This document shows, in pieces, positions 9,692 through 19,492 of a stretch of DNA of 64,000 bases (position 1 is the stretch's first letter; each line of letters begins with the position of its first letter). Source of the stretch: Halanaerobiaceae bacterium ANBcell28 (GTDB lineage: Bacteria > Bacillota > Halanaerobiia > Halanaerobiales > DTU029); contig JBBJJH010000018.1 of NCBI GenBank assembly GCA_037623315.1, positions 1 through 64,000 of the forward strand. Direction: 5' to 3'. The notes below the pieces were generated by a model. It worked only from the letters and a program-made list of their open reading frames with translations. It was not told the origin of the DNA and searched no databases. Both the position numbers and the translations under genes were made by a program.

Positions 9692-11914
9692 CTACATATT
9701 TCTGTGGAAAGTCCTGCCGATAACTTCCTGTTGTTGTTCAGGAGTTAATTTAATAAAGTTAACAGCATAACCAGATACCCTAATGGTTAATTGAGGATAC
9801 TTCTCAGGATGCTCTACAGCATCAAGGAGTGTTTCTCTTTTAAGCACATTTACATTCAAGTGATGTGCTCCCTGATCAAAATATCCATCCAAAATTGCTA
9901 CCATGTTATCAATCTGTGCAATTTTGTCTTTACCAAGTGCATCAGGTACAATCGAGAAGGTATTTGAGATGCCATCCTGGCAGTACTCATATGGTATTTT
10001 TGCAACAGAGTTCAATGATGCTATAGCTCCAGAAGTATCTCTACCATGCATTGGGTTTGCACCAGGTGCAAACGCCTCTCCTCTTTTTCTTCCATCAGGA
10101 GTAGCACCTGTCTTTTTACCATATACTACATTTGAAGTGATTGTTAAGATAGACATAGAGTGAATTGCATTTCTATATAATTGATTTTGTTTTAGTTTTG
10201 TCATAAACATCTTAACAACTTCAATAGCAATTTGATCTACTCTATCATCATCATTACCATACTGAGGGTATTCACCATTTATCTCAAAATCTGTTATTAA
10301 TCCATCTTCATTTCTAATTGCTTTCACTTCTGCATATTTAATAGCGCTTAGAGAGTCTGCTATAATAGATAATCCAGCAACACCAAAGCCCATAATTCTA
10401 TTAACTACTGTATCATGAAGAGCCATTTGTACTGCCTCATAAGCGTATTTATCATGCATATAGTGAATTATATTTAAAGCATCAACATATTTTTCTGAAA
10501 GCCAGTCCAAAAAGTGACCAAAGCGCTCCATAACATTATCATAATCAAGTATATCTTCTTGATATGGGCTAAAGTTAGGCCCTACCTGATTACCAGTAAT
10601 CTCATCTCTACCACCATTTAGAGAATATAAAAGTGTTTTAGGAAGATTACACCTCGCCCCGAAATATTGAATATCTTTTCCTGGAGTCATAGCAGATACA
10701 CAACAAGCGATACCATAATCATCAAGGAAATTCAATCTCATAATATCATCATTTTCATACTGTAAAGAACTAGTGTCTTTAGATACCTGAGCTGAAAACT
10801 TCTTGAAAGGTTCAGGCAAGCGCTGTGACCATAGTATAGTCAGGTTTGGCTCTGGTGCTGGTCCTAAATTATATAAAGTATTTAAAATTCTATAACTCGT
10901 TTTAGTAACAAGAGGACGACCATCAATACCAATACCTCCCAAAACGATTGTTACCCAGAGTGGGTCACCACTAAAAAGTTCATTATAAGAAGGTGTTCTT
11001 AGCTGTCTGGCCAATCTCAATTTAATTACAAAATCATCTACTAACTCCTGTGCTTCTTCTTCATTCAAGATTCCTTCTTTAATATCTTTTTCTATATAGA
11101 TATCAAAGAATTCAGCTACCCTACCAAAGGACATGGCAGCACCGTTGTTTTCCTGAATTGCAGCTAGGTAAGCTAAATATGTCCACTGAATAGCTTCTCT
11201 AGCAGTTTCAGCAGGCTTACTAATGTCAAAACCGTAGGTTTCTCCTAGACCTTTTAATTTCTCTAAAGCCCTGATCTGCTCACTTACTTCTTCTCTTAGA
11301 CGAATTGTCTCTTCATTCATAGGGCCACTTAGATTAGCTTTATCAGCTTTTTTAAATTCAATCAATCTATCTACACCATAAAGTGCAACTCTACGATAAT
11401 CTCCAATGATACGACCACGACCATAGGCATCAGGCAAACCAGTAATTACACCAGAACGTCTAATCTCTCTTAATTCAGGTGTATAGGCATCAAATACCCC
11501 ATCATTGTGAGTTTTTCTGTATTTTGTGAAAATCTCTTCAATCTTAGGGTCAATATCATACCCATAAGATTCAGCCGCCTGAACAGCCATTCTAATACCC
11601 CCGTAAGTATTTAATGTTCTTTTCAGGGGTTTATCTGTTTGCAAACCTGTAATTAATTCATTTTCTTCATCTATATATCCTGCATCATAGGCGTTGATAT
11701 CAGCAATTGTATCAACATCTACGTCAAGTACTCCTCCATTCTCAAGTTCCTTCCATAATAAATCAGAGCATTTCTCCCACATCTTCTTAGTCCTACTAGT
11801 TGCTTCTGCTAGAAAAGATGCATCTTCATGATATGGTTGATAATTTTCCTGTACAAAGTCTCTTACATCAATTTCTTCCTGCCATTTCCTACCTTTGAAT
11901 GATTGCTTTTTCAT
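9692..11914 (-). CDS. pflB: Formate acetyltransferase (pyruvate formate-lyase)
   Basis: This glycyl-radical enzyme converts pyruvate and CoA to acetyl-CoA and formate in the cytoplasm under anaerobiosis. Both hallmarks are visible: the active-site Cys-Cys pair in IACCVSAM (near residue 405) and the C-terminal glycyl radical loop RVSGYAVNF (near residue 715). The 740-aa length is normal for a true PFL rather than a diol dehydratase-type relative. A promoter lies 75-100 bp upstream at 11988-12016. PflA is encoded just downstream, and AdhE elsewhere in the window can use the acetyl-CoA. Oxygen would cleave the radical enzyme, which fits an anaerobe. Confidence 0.97.
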   Translation of the reverse strand: MKKQSFKGRKWQEEIDVRDFVQENYQPYHEDASFLAEATSRTKKMWEKCSDLLWKELENGGVLDVDVDTIADINAYDAGYIDEENELITGLQTDKPLKRTLNTYGGIRMAVQAAESYGYDIDPKIEEIFTKYRKTHNDGVFDAYTPELREIRRSGVITGLPDAYGRGRIIGDYRRVALYGVDRLIEFKKADKANLSGPMNEETIRLREEVSEQIRALEKLKGLGETYGFDISKPAETAREAIQWTYLAYLAAIQENNGAAMSFGRVAEFFDIYIEKDIKEGILNEEEAQELVDDFVIKLRLARQLRTPSYNELFSGDPLWVTIVLGGIGIDGRPLVTKTSYRILNTLYNLGPAPEPNLTILWSQRLPEPFKKFSAQVSKDTSSLQYENDDIMRLNFLDDYGIACCVSAMTPGKDIQYFGARCNLPKTLLYSLNGGRDEITGNQVGPNFSPYQEDILDYDNVMERFGHFLDWLSEKYVDALNIIHYMHDKYAYEAVQMALHDTVVNRIMGFGVAGLSIIADSLSAIKYAEVKAIRNEDGLITDFEINGEYPQYGNDDDRVDQIAIEVVKMFMTKLKQNQLYRNAIHSMSILTITSNVVYGKKTGATPDGRKRGEAFAPGANPMHGRDTSGAIASLNSVAKIPYEYCQDGISNTFSIVPDALGKDKIAQIDNMVAILDGYFDQGAHHLNVNVLKRETLLDAVEHPEKYPQLTIRVSGYAVNFIKLTPEQQQEVIGRTFHRNM

Positions 11915-11987
11915 AAAAAGCCTCCTTATTATTCTTATATTCTTATTGCTTAGAGTGACAAAAAGACTATAAATTTTTTACATAAAT

Positions 11988-12016
11988 ATTATACCTTAAA
12001 ATTTAATGTATAGCAA
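11988..12016 (-). promoter_or_regulatory. Promoter of pflB
   Basis: On the minus strand TTGCTA (12016-12011), a 17-nt spacer and a perfect TATAAT (11993-11988) are present. The expected transcript has a leader of about 65 nt before the pflB ATG. Confidence 0.65.
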
Positions 12017-12338
12017 ACCTTTTTAGACAGAAAGTTCGTTTTTTCTCAATCTATTTTTTATAAGATTTATAACTTTCTTATCATATAATTAAACCCTAGT
12101 AGTTTACTATGTTTTATTATGCATTTATTATAACATAATTTTACTTATCCATGCAAGACTTTAGTGTCATTTTTTTAATATTTAACCTTCTTTTTAATTT
12201 TTTTGATAATACTTATTCAAAAAATTATATTTTAACTTTAATTTTATACGTTATTTAACTCAAACTTCGCAGTTGCTATAATATTTGCGCACAACTTATT
12301 ATAGCAAATTTAAACTTCCCTATCAAGCAGAATACAAA
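12017..12338. other. Non-coding spacer between pflB promoter and ahpF terminator
   Basis: This is an AT-rich stretch without a supported gene. The one clear structure is an inverted repeat, TTGCTATAATA (12273-12283) and TATTATAGCAA (12297-12307), around a GC-richer loop. Each arm contains a TATAAT hexamer, so it could be an operator, a pair of opposing -10 elements or a transcript hairpin. I cannot decide which. Confidence 0.4.
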
Positions 12339-12373
12339 AGTCGCTTACTCCCTTTTATAGAAGTATAGCGACT
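12339..12373 (-). terminator. Terminator of the ahpCF operon
   Basis: A stem AGTCGCT/AGCGACT, with further inner pairing, is followed on the minus strand by TTTTGT. It starts about 20 nt after the ahpF stop codon. Confidence 0.7.
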
Positions 12374-12393
12374 CCTTATATCTGCAAATTATT

Positions 12394-13926
12394 TTATATA
12401 TTCCTAATTAAGTAGTCAAATGCTCCTAAAGCTGCAGTGGCACCTGCCCCCATAGAAATAATGATTTGTTTATAGGCACTATCAGTACAGTCTCCAGCTG
12501 CAAATACCCCTGCTAAGTTTGTAGATCCATGATTATCAACAAGAATCTCACCGAATTGATTAAGTTCCACTGCATCTCCTAACCAATCTGTATTGGGTAT
12601 CAAGCCAATCTGGACAAATACACCCTGCAATTCAATATGATTACTATCGCCAGTGTTACGTTCAGTATAAGTAATACCATTTACCCTGTCATCACCTATT
12701 ATTTCTTTGGTTTCCACATTTTTAAGAACAGTGACATTAGGAAGGCTGTTAAGACGTTTTTGCAGTACTTCATCAGCTTTAAGTTCTGGCATAAACTCAA
12801 GGACTGTGACATGGTTTACAATACCTGCTAAGTCAATTGCTGCCTCAACACCAGAATTACCTCCACCAATTACGGCTACATCTTTTCCTTCAAACATAGG
12901 GCCATCACAATGAGGACAGTATGCAACCCCTTTGTTCTTAAACTCTTCTTCCCCAGGTACACCTAAATTGCGCCACCGAGCTCCAGTAGAAATGATAACG
13001 GTTTTACCCTTTAAAGTAGCACCATTTTCAAGCTCAATCTCTATGAACTCATTCTTTTGCAATGACTTGGCACGTTGTAATTTCATTACATCAATATCAT
13101 ATTCTTTTACATGCTCTTCAAGACTTAATGCCAGTTTAGGACCTTCTATATTTTTCACACTTATAAAATTCTCAATGCTTGAGGTTTCCATCACCTGGCC
13201 ACCAAAGCGTTCCGCAACAATAGCAGTACTAATGCCTTTGCGAGCGGCATAAATGGCTGCACTGGCACCAGCAGGACCTCCACCAACAATCAATACATCG
13301 TAGGTGTCTTTATTGTCAAACTGTGAAGTATCTATGCTACTACCCATTTTCTTAAGAATTTCTTCTAGAGACATACGGCCACTTTCAAAAAATTCTCCAT
13401 TTAGATACACTGCAGGTACAGCAAAGATATTTTTCTTTTCCACCTCATCCTTGAATACAGCTCCATCAATCATTGTATGGCTAATCCCTGGATTAAGAAT
13501 ACTCATTAGATTTAATGCCTGCACTACTTCTGGACAGTTATGACAGCTTAAGCTAATATATGTTTCAAAGTGATATTCACCTTGAATATTTTTAATTTGA
13601 TCTATAATATCCTGATCAACTTTTGCTGGTCTACCACTTACCTGTAATATAGCCAACACTAGCGAAGTAAATTCATGCCCTAAAGGAATGCCAGCAAAGA
13701 CTACCCCTGTATCTTCGCCAATACGATTTAGACTAAAACTGGGAGTTCTAGTTAGAGGAGTCTCCTCTAACTTGATTTTTGAAGACATGGAGCTTAATTC
13801 CTCCAGCAAAGCAAGCATATCTTTGGATACTTTGTCAGATCCTGCACTAACTTTAAATAGCAAATCTCCCTCCATAAGTTGAAGGTACTCTTTCAATTGT
13901 GCTTTAATCTCTACATCTAATATCAT
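12394..13926 (-). CDS. ahpF: AhpF-type NAD(P)H:peroxiredoxin oxidoreductase
   Basis: This flavoprotein passes electrons from NAD(P)H to the peroxiredoxin AhpC. The N-terminal tandem thioredoxin-like domain (about residues 1-190) carries a CxxC as SCHNCPEV. The thioredoxin reductase-like half has the FAD motif [17 protein letters not shown], the redox disulfide CPHCDGP (near residue 340), a second dinucleotide motif [10 protein letters not shown] and the C-terminal FAD segment [10 protein letters not shown]. At 510 aa it is the normal AhpF size, not plain TrxB. It lies 12 bp downstream of ahpC and so is cotranscribed, which supports an AhpC-specific reductase. The upstream promoter and palindrome at 14550-14613 should control both genes. 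Confidence 0.94.
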   Translation of the reverse strand: MILDVEIKAQLKEYLQLMEGDLLFKVSAGSDKVSKDMLALLEELSSMSSKIKLEETPLTRTPSFSLNRIGEDTGVVFAGIPLGHEFTSLVLAILQVSGRPAKVDQDIIDQIKNIQGEYHFETYISLSCHNCPEVVQALNLMSILNPGISHTMIDGAVFKDEVEKKNIFAVPAVYLNGEFFESGRMSLEEILKKMGSSIDTSQFDNKDTYDVLIVGGGPAGASAAIYAARKGISTAIVAERFGGQVMETSSIENFISVKNIEGPKLALSLEEHVKEYDIDVMKLQRAKSLQKNEFIEIELENGATLKGKTVIISTGARWRNLGVPGEEEFKNKGVAYCPHCDGPMFEGKDVAVIGGGNSGVEAAIDLAGIVNHVTVLEFMPELKADEVLQKRLNSLPNVTVLKNVETKEIIGDDRVNGITYTERNTGDSNHIELQGVFVQIGLIPNTDWLGDAVELNQFGEILVDNHGSTNLAGVFAAGDCTDSAYKQIIISMGAGATAALGAFDYLIRNI

Positions 13927-13938
13927 TTATAATGCCCC

Positions 13939-14502
13939 TTAAATTTTTCCTACAAGATCAAGTCCTGGTTTAAGTGTTTTGCCGCCTTCTTTCCATCTAG
14001 CCGGGCAAACCTCCCCTGGATGATTTCTTACATGTTGAGCAGCTTTAATTTTGCTTACAAGAGCACTTGCATCACGCCCAATGTTACCTGCATTAATTTC
14101 TACTCCTTGAACAACACCGTCTGGATCAATAATAAAAGTTCCTCGATCAGCTATACCTTCTTCTTCAATAAGAACATCAAAATTTCGAGCAAGGGTATGG
14201 GATGGATCTCCAATCATAATGTACTCAATCTTTCCTATAGTTTCTGAAGTATCGTGCCATGCTTTATGTGTAAAGTGGGTATCTGTTGAAACAGAATATA
14301 CTTCAACTCCTAGGGCTTTTAAATTTTCATATTCATTTTGTAAATCTTCTAATTCTGTTGGACATACAAATGTAAAGTCAGCCGGATAGAATACAACAAC
14401 ACTCCATTGTCCTTTAAAGCTCTCTTCTGTAATATCTAAAAATTCACCCTTTTGATAAGCCTGTGCTTTGAATGGTAATACTTCATTTCCTACTAATGAC
14501 AT
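13939..14502 (-). CDS. ahpC: Alkyl hydroperoxide reductase subunit C (typical 2-Cys peroxiredoxin)
   Basis: This cytoplasmic peroxidase reduces H2O2, organic peroxides and possibly peroxynitrite. The peroxidatic Cys is in [12 protein letters not shown] (near residue 46) and the resolving Cys in GEVCPARWK (near residue 165). The 187-aa length is standard for AhpC. It is the first gene of ahpCF, with a promoter and a 23-bp palindromic operator directly upstream. Its presence in a fermentative anaerobe points to protection during oxygen exposure. Confidence 0.96.
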   Translation of the reverse strand: MSLVGNEVLPFKAQAYQKGEFLDITEESFKGQWSVVVFYPADFTFVCPTELEDLQNEYENLKALGVEVYSVSTDTHFTHKAWHDTSETIGKIEYIMIGDPSHTLARNFDVLIEEEGIADRGTFIIDPDGVVQGVEINAGNIGRDASALVSKIKAAQHVRNHPGEVCPARWKEGGKTLKPGLDLVGKI

Positions 14503-14549
14503 AATAAAATTCCTCCTTATAGTTATTTAAAATAAAATCATCCTTATCA

Positions 14550-14572
14550 ATATTAGTAATCGTTACTAATAT
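14550..14572. promoter_or_regulatory. Perfect 10-3-10 palindrome, putative ahpC operator
   Basis: ATATTAGTAA and TTACTAATAT are separated by TCG. The site lies about 15 nt downstream of the -10 box of the ahpC promoter, where a bound repressor would block transcription. The sequence does not match the PerR consensus TTATAATnATTATAA well, so the regulator is unknown. Confidence 0.7.
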
Positions 14573-14585
14573 CAATCTAAACTAA

Positions 14586-14613
14586 TTATTACACATAAAA
14601 AATTGTTTGTCAA
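14586..14613 (-). promoter_or_regulatory. Promoter of ahpCF
   Basis: On the minus strand a perfect TTGACA (14613-14608), a 16-nt spacer and TAATAA (14591-14586) are present. A -10 shifted one base (AATAAT) gives 17 nt. The palindrome at 14550-14572 follows at once. Confidence 0.7.
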
Positions 14614-14896
14614 GAAGATTTTTAATAATTTTTACAAACAATTTTTTCTATAACAAATTTAAAGCCGTAGATTACTTTTATTATTTGAAATCTGTACTTT
14701 AATTATGTAAAACAAAATCAATTATAGATTTATTTGTACAAGTATGTATATATTAATATTCTTTCCTTTTCTATTTATTATGATTTAAGTCTTAGCTTAA
14801 TTCCTTTTAAATCATCTATAAATTCAAGAACTTATTACGACCATATAACATAATATATACCAAAAAGTATAAAAGACTACGAGAGGAGTGAGCAAA

Positions 14897-15331
14897 TTGT
14901 TTAATAACCGACGACACCCGAGAAGACGGAATAATTTAAGAGATTTTGGGCCACGTCCCTTTGTGATTAATATCGAAAGAGCTACTGTGCAAAATGATTT
15001 TTACCGTATTGCTCTATGGACAGGAGAATATTTACAACTTACCTTGATGAGCATTAATCCTGGTGATGACATAGGTTTAGAAGTACATCGCGATCATGAT
15101 CAATTCATACGTATTGAACAAGGGCGAGGAATGGTTGTGATGGGAGATAGAAGAGATCAGTTGGATTTTAGATCAAGAGTCTATGATGATGATGCAATAT
15201 TTATACCTGCAGGACAATGGCATAATGTAATTAATACAGGTCGTGTACCACTTAAATTGTATTCTATTTATGCTCCACCTGAGCATCCACGTGGTACAGT
15301 TCATGAAACTAGAGAAGATGCTGACTACTGA
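14897..15331 (+). CDS. Cupin domain protein
   Basis: The product has 144 residues with an Arg/Asn-rich N-terminus (NNRRHPRRRNN) followed by one cupin barrel. The metal-site pattern is visible as LEVHRDHDQFIRIEQG and, later, FIPAGQWHNVINTG, giving His, His, Glu and His positions. Such single cupins bind a metal or sugar, but the substrate cannot be told. A GTG at 14888 is in frame but overlaps the GAGAGGAG ribosome binding site, so the TTG at 14897 with 8-nt spacing is preferred. It stands alone, with 390 bp of AT-rich DNA upstream shared with divergent ahpC and a strong terminator behind. Confidence 0.75.
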   Translation: MFNNRRHPRRRNNLRDFGPRPFVINIERATVQNDFYRIALWTGEYLQLTLMSINPGDDIGLEVHRDHDQFIRIEQGRGMVVMGDRRDQLDFRSRVYDDDAIFIPAGQWHNVINTGRVPLKLYSIYAPPEHPRGTVHETREDADY

Positions 15332-15371
15332 TAGTACACTTCCTACTTTATATATCAATTAATTAAAAGCA

Positions 15372-15403
15372 AAACCACTACAGAAAGATTCCTGTAGTGG
15401 TTT
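15372..15403 (+). terminator. Terminator of the cupin gene
   Basis: A 12-bp perfect stem AAACCACTACAG/CTGTAGTGGTTT with an 8-nt loop follows the cupin stop codon by 40 nt. Beyond it, 15404-15589 holds no recognisable feature. Confidence 0.8.
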
Positions 15404-15589
15404 ATATTGGATTTAAAAGATAACTTTATTATCTCTCTTCCCTCTCCTTTACATAATCCTCAAAACTTATATTAAGTAACTTCTCATCCTATAACACATA
15501 TCAAGAATTATTTATTCTGTATAAAACATCATATGGTTAAATTTGGATAAAGGCTTAGGAACTCTATATTATTCCTTCTGCCTTAAACC

Positions 15590-16057
15590 TTACAACATAT
15601 CCCCATAAATCCCCTTCTCTGAACCTTCAATCACTTCAGCTCCACAAACCTTCTTATAGTAATCAACTGGTCCTGCTCCACCGATTATAGCATAGGCATA
15701 GCCCATTTCCCTCATAGCCTTCAGAGATTTCAACAACAAGAACTTCCCAATACTTTGTCCCCTCTCTTTTTCTAATACACCGGTTGGACCAAAAAAGTCT
15801 CTACAGGTAGTATCATAGCAAGCAAAACCTAGAATCTCTTTCTTTCTCAGTGCTACAAAGCATGAAACAGGTTTTTTAGAAAAAGCAACAGAACATTCAC
15901 TCGCCCACTTACTACCGAAGTTTTCTCTAACCCATTCTACTACTAGATGTTTTTCAGGAGGTATAGGTCTGCGAATCTTAATTTCTCTCTCTGACAATTC
16001 CTTTATATCTTCATGAAAATCTGGCAATTGATATAATTTAACTAACATATCTGGCAT
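15590..16057 (-). CDS. GNAT family N-acetyltransferase
   Basis: The 155-residue protein carries a GNAT fold. ILGFACYDTT is the central strand, and LEKERGQSIGKFLLLKSL matches the acetyl-CoA pyrophosphate-binding loop (pattern Q/RxxGxG/A, here RGQSIGK) and the helix after it. YYKKVCGAEVIEG is the C-terminal segment. The acceptor is unknown. It lies downstream of a GH20 hexosaminidase gene on the same strand (gap 93 bp), so an amino-sugar substrate is a reasonable guess only. The ATG is preceded by GAGAGGG seven bases away. Confidence 0.8.
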   Translation of the reverse strand: MPDMLVKLYQLPDFHEDIKELSEREIKIRRPIPPEKHLVVEWVRENFGSKWASECSVAFSKKPVSCFVALRKKEILGFACYDTTCRDFFGPTGVLEKERGQSIGKFLLLKSLKAMREMGYAYAIIGGAGPVDYYKKVCGAEVIEGSEKGIYGDML

Positions 16058-16150
16058 TTCTTATCCCTCTCTTTATAATTTTGTATTTACTATAATAATT
16101 TCATTATCACTAATCCATCTATCAGCATATTTTATATATTTTTAACTATT

Positions 16151-18091
16151 CTATTTTTCTTTAAATAATAAAGATCTCAAATAGCTAGATATACTTTGAA
16201 CAGCCTCTACTATTTTATATAATTCACTTTCTTTATTACGCTTTCTCCAAACTTCTTTGTAATCAAAAAGCCAGTATTCTAGCTCTTCAGCCAACTTATC
16301 AGAAGAAAAGACAGTCTCAGTAATATCCTGTCTGTAATCATATTTCTTAATAATCAAACCTAGTACATTTAAGAGGGCTACCCCTCTAGCAGAAATAATA
16401 AATTCTTGATAGTCAAGACTATCTTCATTTCCTTGACCAACATTTATTTCGATAATACTATCTAATATTTTAAGGGTTTTATTATATCCTTCAATTATCT
16501 CTTCTTGTGATAAGCTCAGAAACTTCTCCCTATCATAGAAAGCATTCTCTGTCTGTTTAAATTTTTCTTCTTTCCAGCGAATTATCATACCCCAATCGAT
16601 TATATGTTGTCGAGATAATCCCCTGAGTAAATATACAATTTTTCCTTCACTATCCCTATACTCAATTTTAGATATTTCTTCATCAATTTCTCTCATTTTA
16701 TTTAATATTTTATTATCATCATCCATAAAAGAACTATCTATCATCTCAGGATTCCAGGAAAGAGCTGCTCCTAATGCCATTCCAGGTATAGAATTGCCTA
16801 AGAGATTAATATGGCCATAGTCTCCCCAATCAGTATTAAGGACACCTATTGCACCATAGTTCTTTCCATAATTAATCATTCTACTAATATTCAGAGATGC
16901 TGTATCCATATCATTCATTAGATTGTTCCAGCCAGCTACCCCAGGACAGAGATACTGCTTTATTCCTGAATCAGCAACAGTCTTAACCTTATTTTCATCA
17001 GGAAGAGCACTATATTCCCAGTTCAAACAAGTAACTCCTTCTGGAATTTCTCCCAATAACTCAGGATGTTCCAGTATTATATCACCCCAAAACATTACTT
17101 CTTTATTATATCCCTGTACATATCTTATTATCTTATTTAAAAAGTCAATATACAATCTTCCTTTACCAACTTTACTAGCTAATTCTTTATTCCTACCCTT
17201 CCCTAAATCGAAAGTTTCGTCACAGCAAATATTAAATTTCTTGGAAGAGAATAGAGGAATATACTGATCGAGCATTTCTTTGACAAATTCAAAACTATCT
17301 GGATTAGATACATTAAGGGTGTGATGTCTCTGACGATTTATCCATGAATAAGGACGAGTTAAATCAATCTCTAATTCTGATAAATGTTTATAAGAAGTAG
17401 TTCTTAATGCCTCATATAAATGACCAAAAGTAGATAGAGAAGGAAGTAATTCAATCTGTCTTCTCCTACAATACTCATCAAGTATTAGGATTTCTTCAGC
17501 ACTTAAAGGATCTTTATCCATCCAAATTTCACTCATACCTTCAAAAGCAAAAGTATGCTCCACATATAATTGTAATTGGTTTATTTTATAAAAAGATAGC
17601 CTATTAGCTAATTCTTTCAGAGTATCTAATTTTGGAACCTTACCCCTGGTTACATCATGATAAAAACCACGATTAGAAAAATGTGGACTATCTTCTATTA
17701 AGAGAGCAGGTAATTTACTGCCCTTAAGTCTAATAATCTGTCTTAAGGTCTGAACCCCATAAAATAAACCAGCATCATCATAAGCTTGGATTTCAATTTT
17801 ATCATTATTAATACTTAACTTATATTCTTCGAGCTTATCTCCCTCTTTACTAATTTTTTTAAATAAAATATGACTACCATCAGCTAAAAAACTTGCATTT
17901 TTAGCTTCGTTAATTTTAGTAATTGCTATTTTCAAACCTAAACTATCTTTAATTTCCTGTTGCAATAATTGTGCAGATTCCAGGTCAGCAAAATTACAGT
18001 TACTAGCTATTACAATCTTTGTACTATTTTTTATTAAGAAATCTTTTTCATCAAGAGTTTTATACATCTGTGGTTCTGGTATTAAATTCAT
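16151..18091 (-). CDS. Glycoside hydrolase family 20, beta-N-acetylhexosaminidase
   Basis: The 646-residue enzyme is predicted to remove terminal beta-linked N-acetylhexosamine. The N-terminal GH20b-type domain (about residues 1-130) precedes a TIM barrel beginning with SNRGFYHDVTRGKVP. The catalytic Asp-Glu pair of the substrate-assisted mechanism is seen in NICCDETFDLG (near residue 290). Further barrel motifs are MFWGDIILEHPE and LNTDWGDYGH. No signal peptide is visible, so it probably acts inside the cell on imported oligosaccharides or recycled wall fragments. No sugar transporter is adjacent. A GAGGTG ribosome binding site precedes the ATG. The GNAT gene downstream may be cotranscribed. 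Confidence 0.9.
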   Translation of the reverse strand: MNLIPEPQMYKTLDEKDFLIKNSTKIVIASNCNFADLESAQLLQQEIKDSLGLKIAITKINEAKNASFLADGSHILFKKISKEGDKLEEYKLSINNDKIEIQAYDDAGLFYGVQTLRQIIRLKGSKLPALLIEDSPHFSNRGFYHDVTRGKVPKLDTLKELANRLSFYKINQLQLYVEHTFAFEGMSEIWMDKDPLSAEEILILDEYCRRRQIELLPSLSTFGHLYEALRTTSYKHLSELEIDLTRPYSWINRQRHHTLNVSNPDSFEFVKEMLDQYIPLFSSKKFNICCDETFDLGKGRNKELASKVGKGRLYIDFLNKIIRYVQGYNKEVMFWGDIILEHPELLGEIPEGVTCLNWEYSALPDENKVKTVADSGIKQYLCPGVAGWNNLMNDMDTASLNISRMINYGKNYGAIGVLNTDWGDYGHINLLGNSIPGMALGAALSWNPEMIDSSFMDDDNKILNKMREIDEEISKIEYRDSEGKIVYLLRGLSRQHIIDWGMIIRWKEEKFKQTENAFYDREKFLSLSQEEIIEGYNKTLKILDSIIEINVGQGNEDSLDYQEFIISARGVALLNVLGLIIKKYDYRQDITETVFSSDKLAEELEYWLFDYKEVWRKRNKESELYKIVEAVQSISSYLRSLLFKEK

Positions 18092-18110
18092 ATCTTCACC
18101 TCTATTTTTA

Positions 18111-18569
18111 TTATCCTTCCTCTTCTTCTAACATTTCCATAGATTTTTTATAAGATCTAGTGATTAAGTAAGACTCCACAGTATAATCCAGCCCAAAAAG
18201 TATAACTCCCACAATAATAATAGCTACTATATAAAAAGGGTCGCTAAGCCTATTAAAGTTAGAAACTACAAGAAATAGAATAATAAAAAGAACAGTATTT
18301 CTTGCTGCTCTCTTTTTTATACTTTTCAAGTTATAATAGTTACTGGCCGCAGTGTAAATCCCAGCTTTTACAAGTCTTATACTATAATAAAACTCTCCAG
18401 TTAAAAATATAAGCACAAGCAAAGTAATTATAAGTTCTAAAGACATATCAAAAGCTAAAATAAATAATAATGTAATATAAAATAACACAGTCATAACTCT
18501 AAAAGATTGATAAGCATATTTATGCTTTTCAGCCATAATTCTTTCATCTTTTTCCTTTGTAATAATCAT
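18111..18569 (-). CDS. Small four-helix membrane protein of unknown function
   Basis: The 152-residue protein has an N-terminal charged segment (KEKDERIMAEKHKYAY) and hydrophobic stretches near residues 25-45, 48-65, 92-108 and 115-130, with a basic loop (KSIKKRAARN) and an acidic tail. This layout resembles the DUF6773-like membrane proteins often encoded beside small XRE repressors, but I assign that loosely. The XRE gene is indeed upstream (18951-19154), with a decayed pdxA-like fragment inserted between them. A GGGGGG ribosome binding site precedes the ATG. It lies 19 bp upstream of the GH20 gene and may be the first gene of that operon. Confidence 0.65.
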   Translation of the reverse strand: MIITKEKDERIMAEKHKYAYQSFRVMTVLFYITLLFILAFDMSLELIITLLVLIFLTGEFYYSIRLVKAGIYTAASNYYNLKSIKKRAARNTVLFIILFLVVSNFNRLSDPFYIVAIIIVGVILFGLDYTVESYLITRSYKKSMEMLEEEEG

Positions 18570-18654
18570 AATACTAACCCCCCAAAATAAGTCCTTAAGT
18601 TTCTTACTTAAAATTCTACGAAAAAAACATATTTATAATATTTATTCGCCTGCT

Positions 18655-18899
18655 TTAATACTTAGCCTTCCCAGTGAATTTAGCAGCCATTATAATAGGC
18701 TCCAGCATGCTTTCTCCATTTGCTATACCCTGACCGGCAATATCAAAGGCCACACCATGGTCTACCGAAGTACGGATCATTGCTAATCCAACTGTATATT
18801 TACTCCCTGAATACTTATCGCAAGCCCAACATCTGCAGGTTCACCCATAGTAATAGCTATTACCGGGTCAATATCACAGACTCCTTTAGCAGTACTTGA
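18655..18899 (-). pseudogene. Remnant of a PdxA-family (4-hydroxythreonine-4-phosphate dehydrogenase) gene
   Basis: Two pieces of one family are fused here. On the minus strand, 18899 to about 18820 encodes the PdxA N-terminus ([17 protein letters not shown], compare IAITMGDPAGIGPEI). In a different frame, the stretch from about 18818 to 18655 encodes its C-terminus, with [33 protein letters not shown] and a stop. Roughly 250 central residues are missing and the frame changes at the junction, so no functional enzyme can be made. The PdxA2 subgroup usually works with sugar-acid kinases in catabolism of four-carbon acids, and no such neighbours remain. The remnant sits between an XRE regulator and a membrane protein gene. 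Confidence 0.85.
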
Positions 18900-18950
18900 A
18901 GTCCCAATTTCACCTAGTAGCAGCTGTTAGACCATCTGCAGTTATGTATA

Positions 18951-19154
18951 TCACTCTTCTTCTTCCCAAAACAAATCATCTAATGTTTTATCCAGAGTTT
19001 TACAAATTTCAAGACACAAACGAAGACTGGGGTTATATTTACCTGCTTCAATTAAACCAATTGTTTGGCGAGTCACACCTATTTTTTCTGCCAGCTCTGC
19101 CTGGGTTAGATCCTTTCCCAAACGAGCCATCTTCATCTTCAAATTTTTTCCCAT
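18951..19154 (-). CDS. XRE-family helix-turn-helix repressor
   Basis: The 67-residue protein is a single HTH domain: LTQAELAEKIGVTRQTIGLIE is the helix-turn-helix, followed by GKYNPSLRLCLEICKTLDKTLDDLFW, the typical end of YozG-like regulators. It has no effector domain. A promoter lies 36 nt upstream at 19190-19217. Genes of this kind usually regulate an adjacent small membrane protein, here probably the one at 18111-18569, now separated by a pseudogene. Confidence 0.88.
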   Translation of the reverse strand: MGKNLKMKMARLGKDLTQAELAEKIGVTRQTIGLIEAGKYNPSLRLCLEICKTLDKTLDDLFWEEEE

Positions 19155-19189
19155 TATTATATCCCCTTTTAAACCATCACTTTACTTAT

Positions 19190-19217
19190 ATTATAACATT
19201 TTAGATCTATAATGCAA
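19190..19217 (-). promoter_or_regulatory. Promoter of the XRE regulator
   Basis: On the minus strand TTGCAT (19217-19212), a 16-nt spacer and a perfect TATAAT (19195-19190) lie 36 nt before the ATG. Confidence 0.6.
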
Positions 19218-19272
19218 TATATATTTAACAAAGATTTCTTATTAATATGCTCAAAATCTTATAGCATACTAA

Positions 19273-19313
19273 AATAACCCACGAGAGCCCTTTATAAGTA
19301 CTCGTGGGTTATT
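19273..19313. terminator. Strong hairpin terminator downstream of ddh
   Basis: A 13-bp perfect stem AATAACCCACGAG/CTCGTGGGTTATT encloses a 15-nt loop. It lies 180 nt below the ddh stop codon and above the XRE promoter. The 180-nt stretch from 19314 to 19492 contains no recognisable gene. Confidence 0.7.
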
Positions 19314-19492
19314 TACTTAGTCAATTCTAAGTTAAGAACATGATAATTAATAAAGCCTAGCTAAAACTCCAATTTACTTTCACTTCATCATCCATTCTAG
19401 GATGATCAGGTTTTGTACACACTGTCTACTATAAAAGGGTTTATTTTTATAGGAAATGAAGTTTTTTTACCGTATTAAACTATTCTACTTTA

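Noticed and set aside
18896-19204. Plus-strand ORF across the XRE gene and pseudogene
   Set aside because: Antisense shadow with no ribosome binding site; the XRE product on the other strand is clear.
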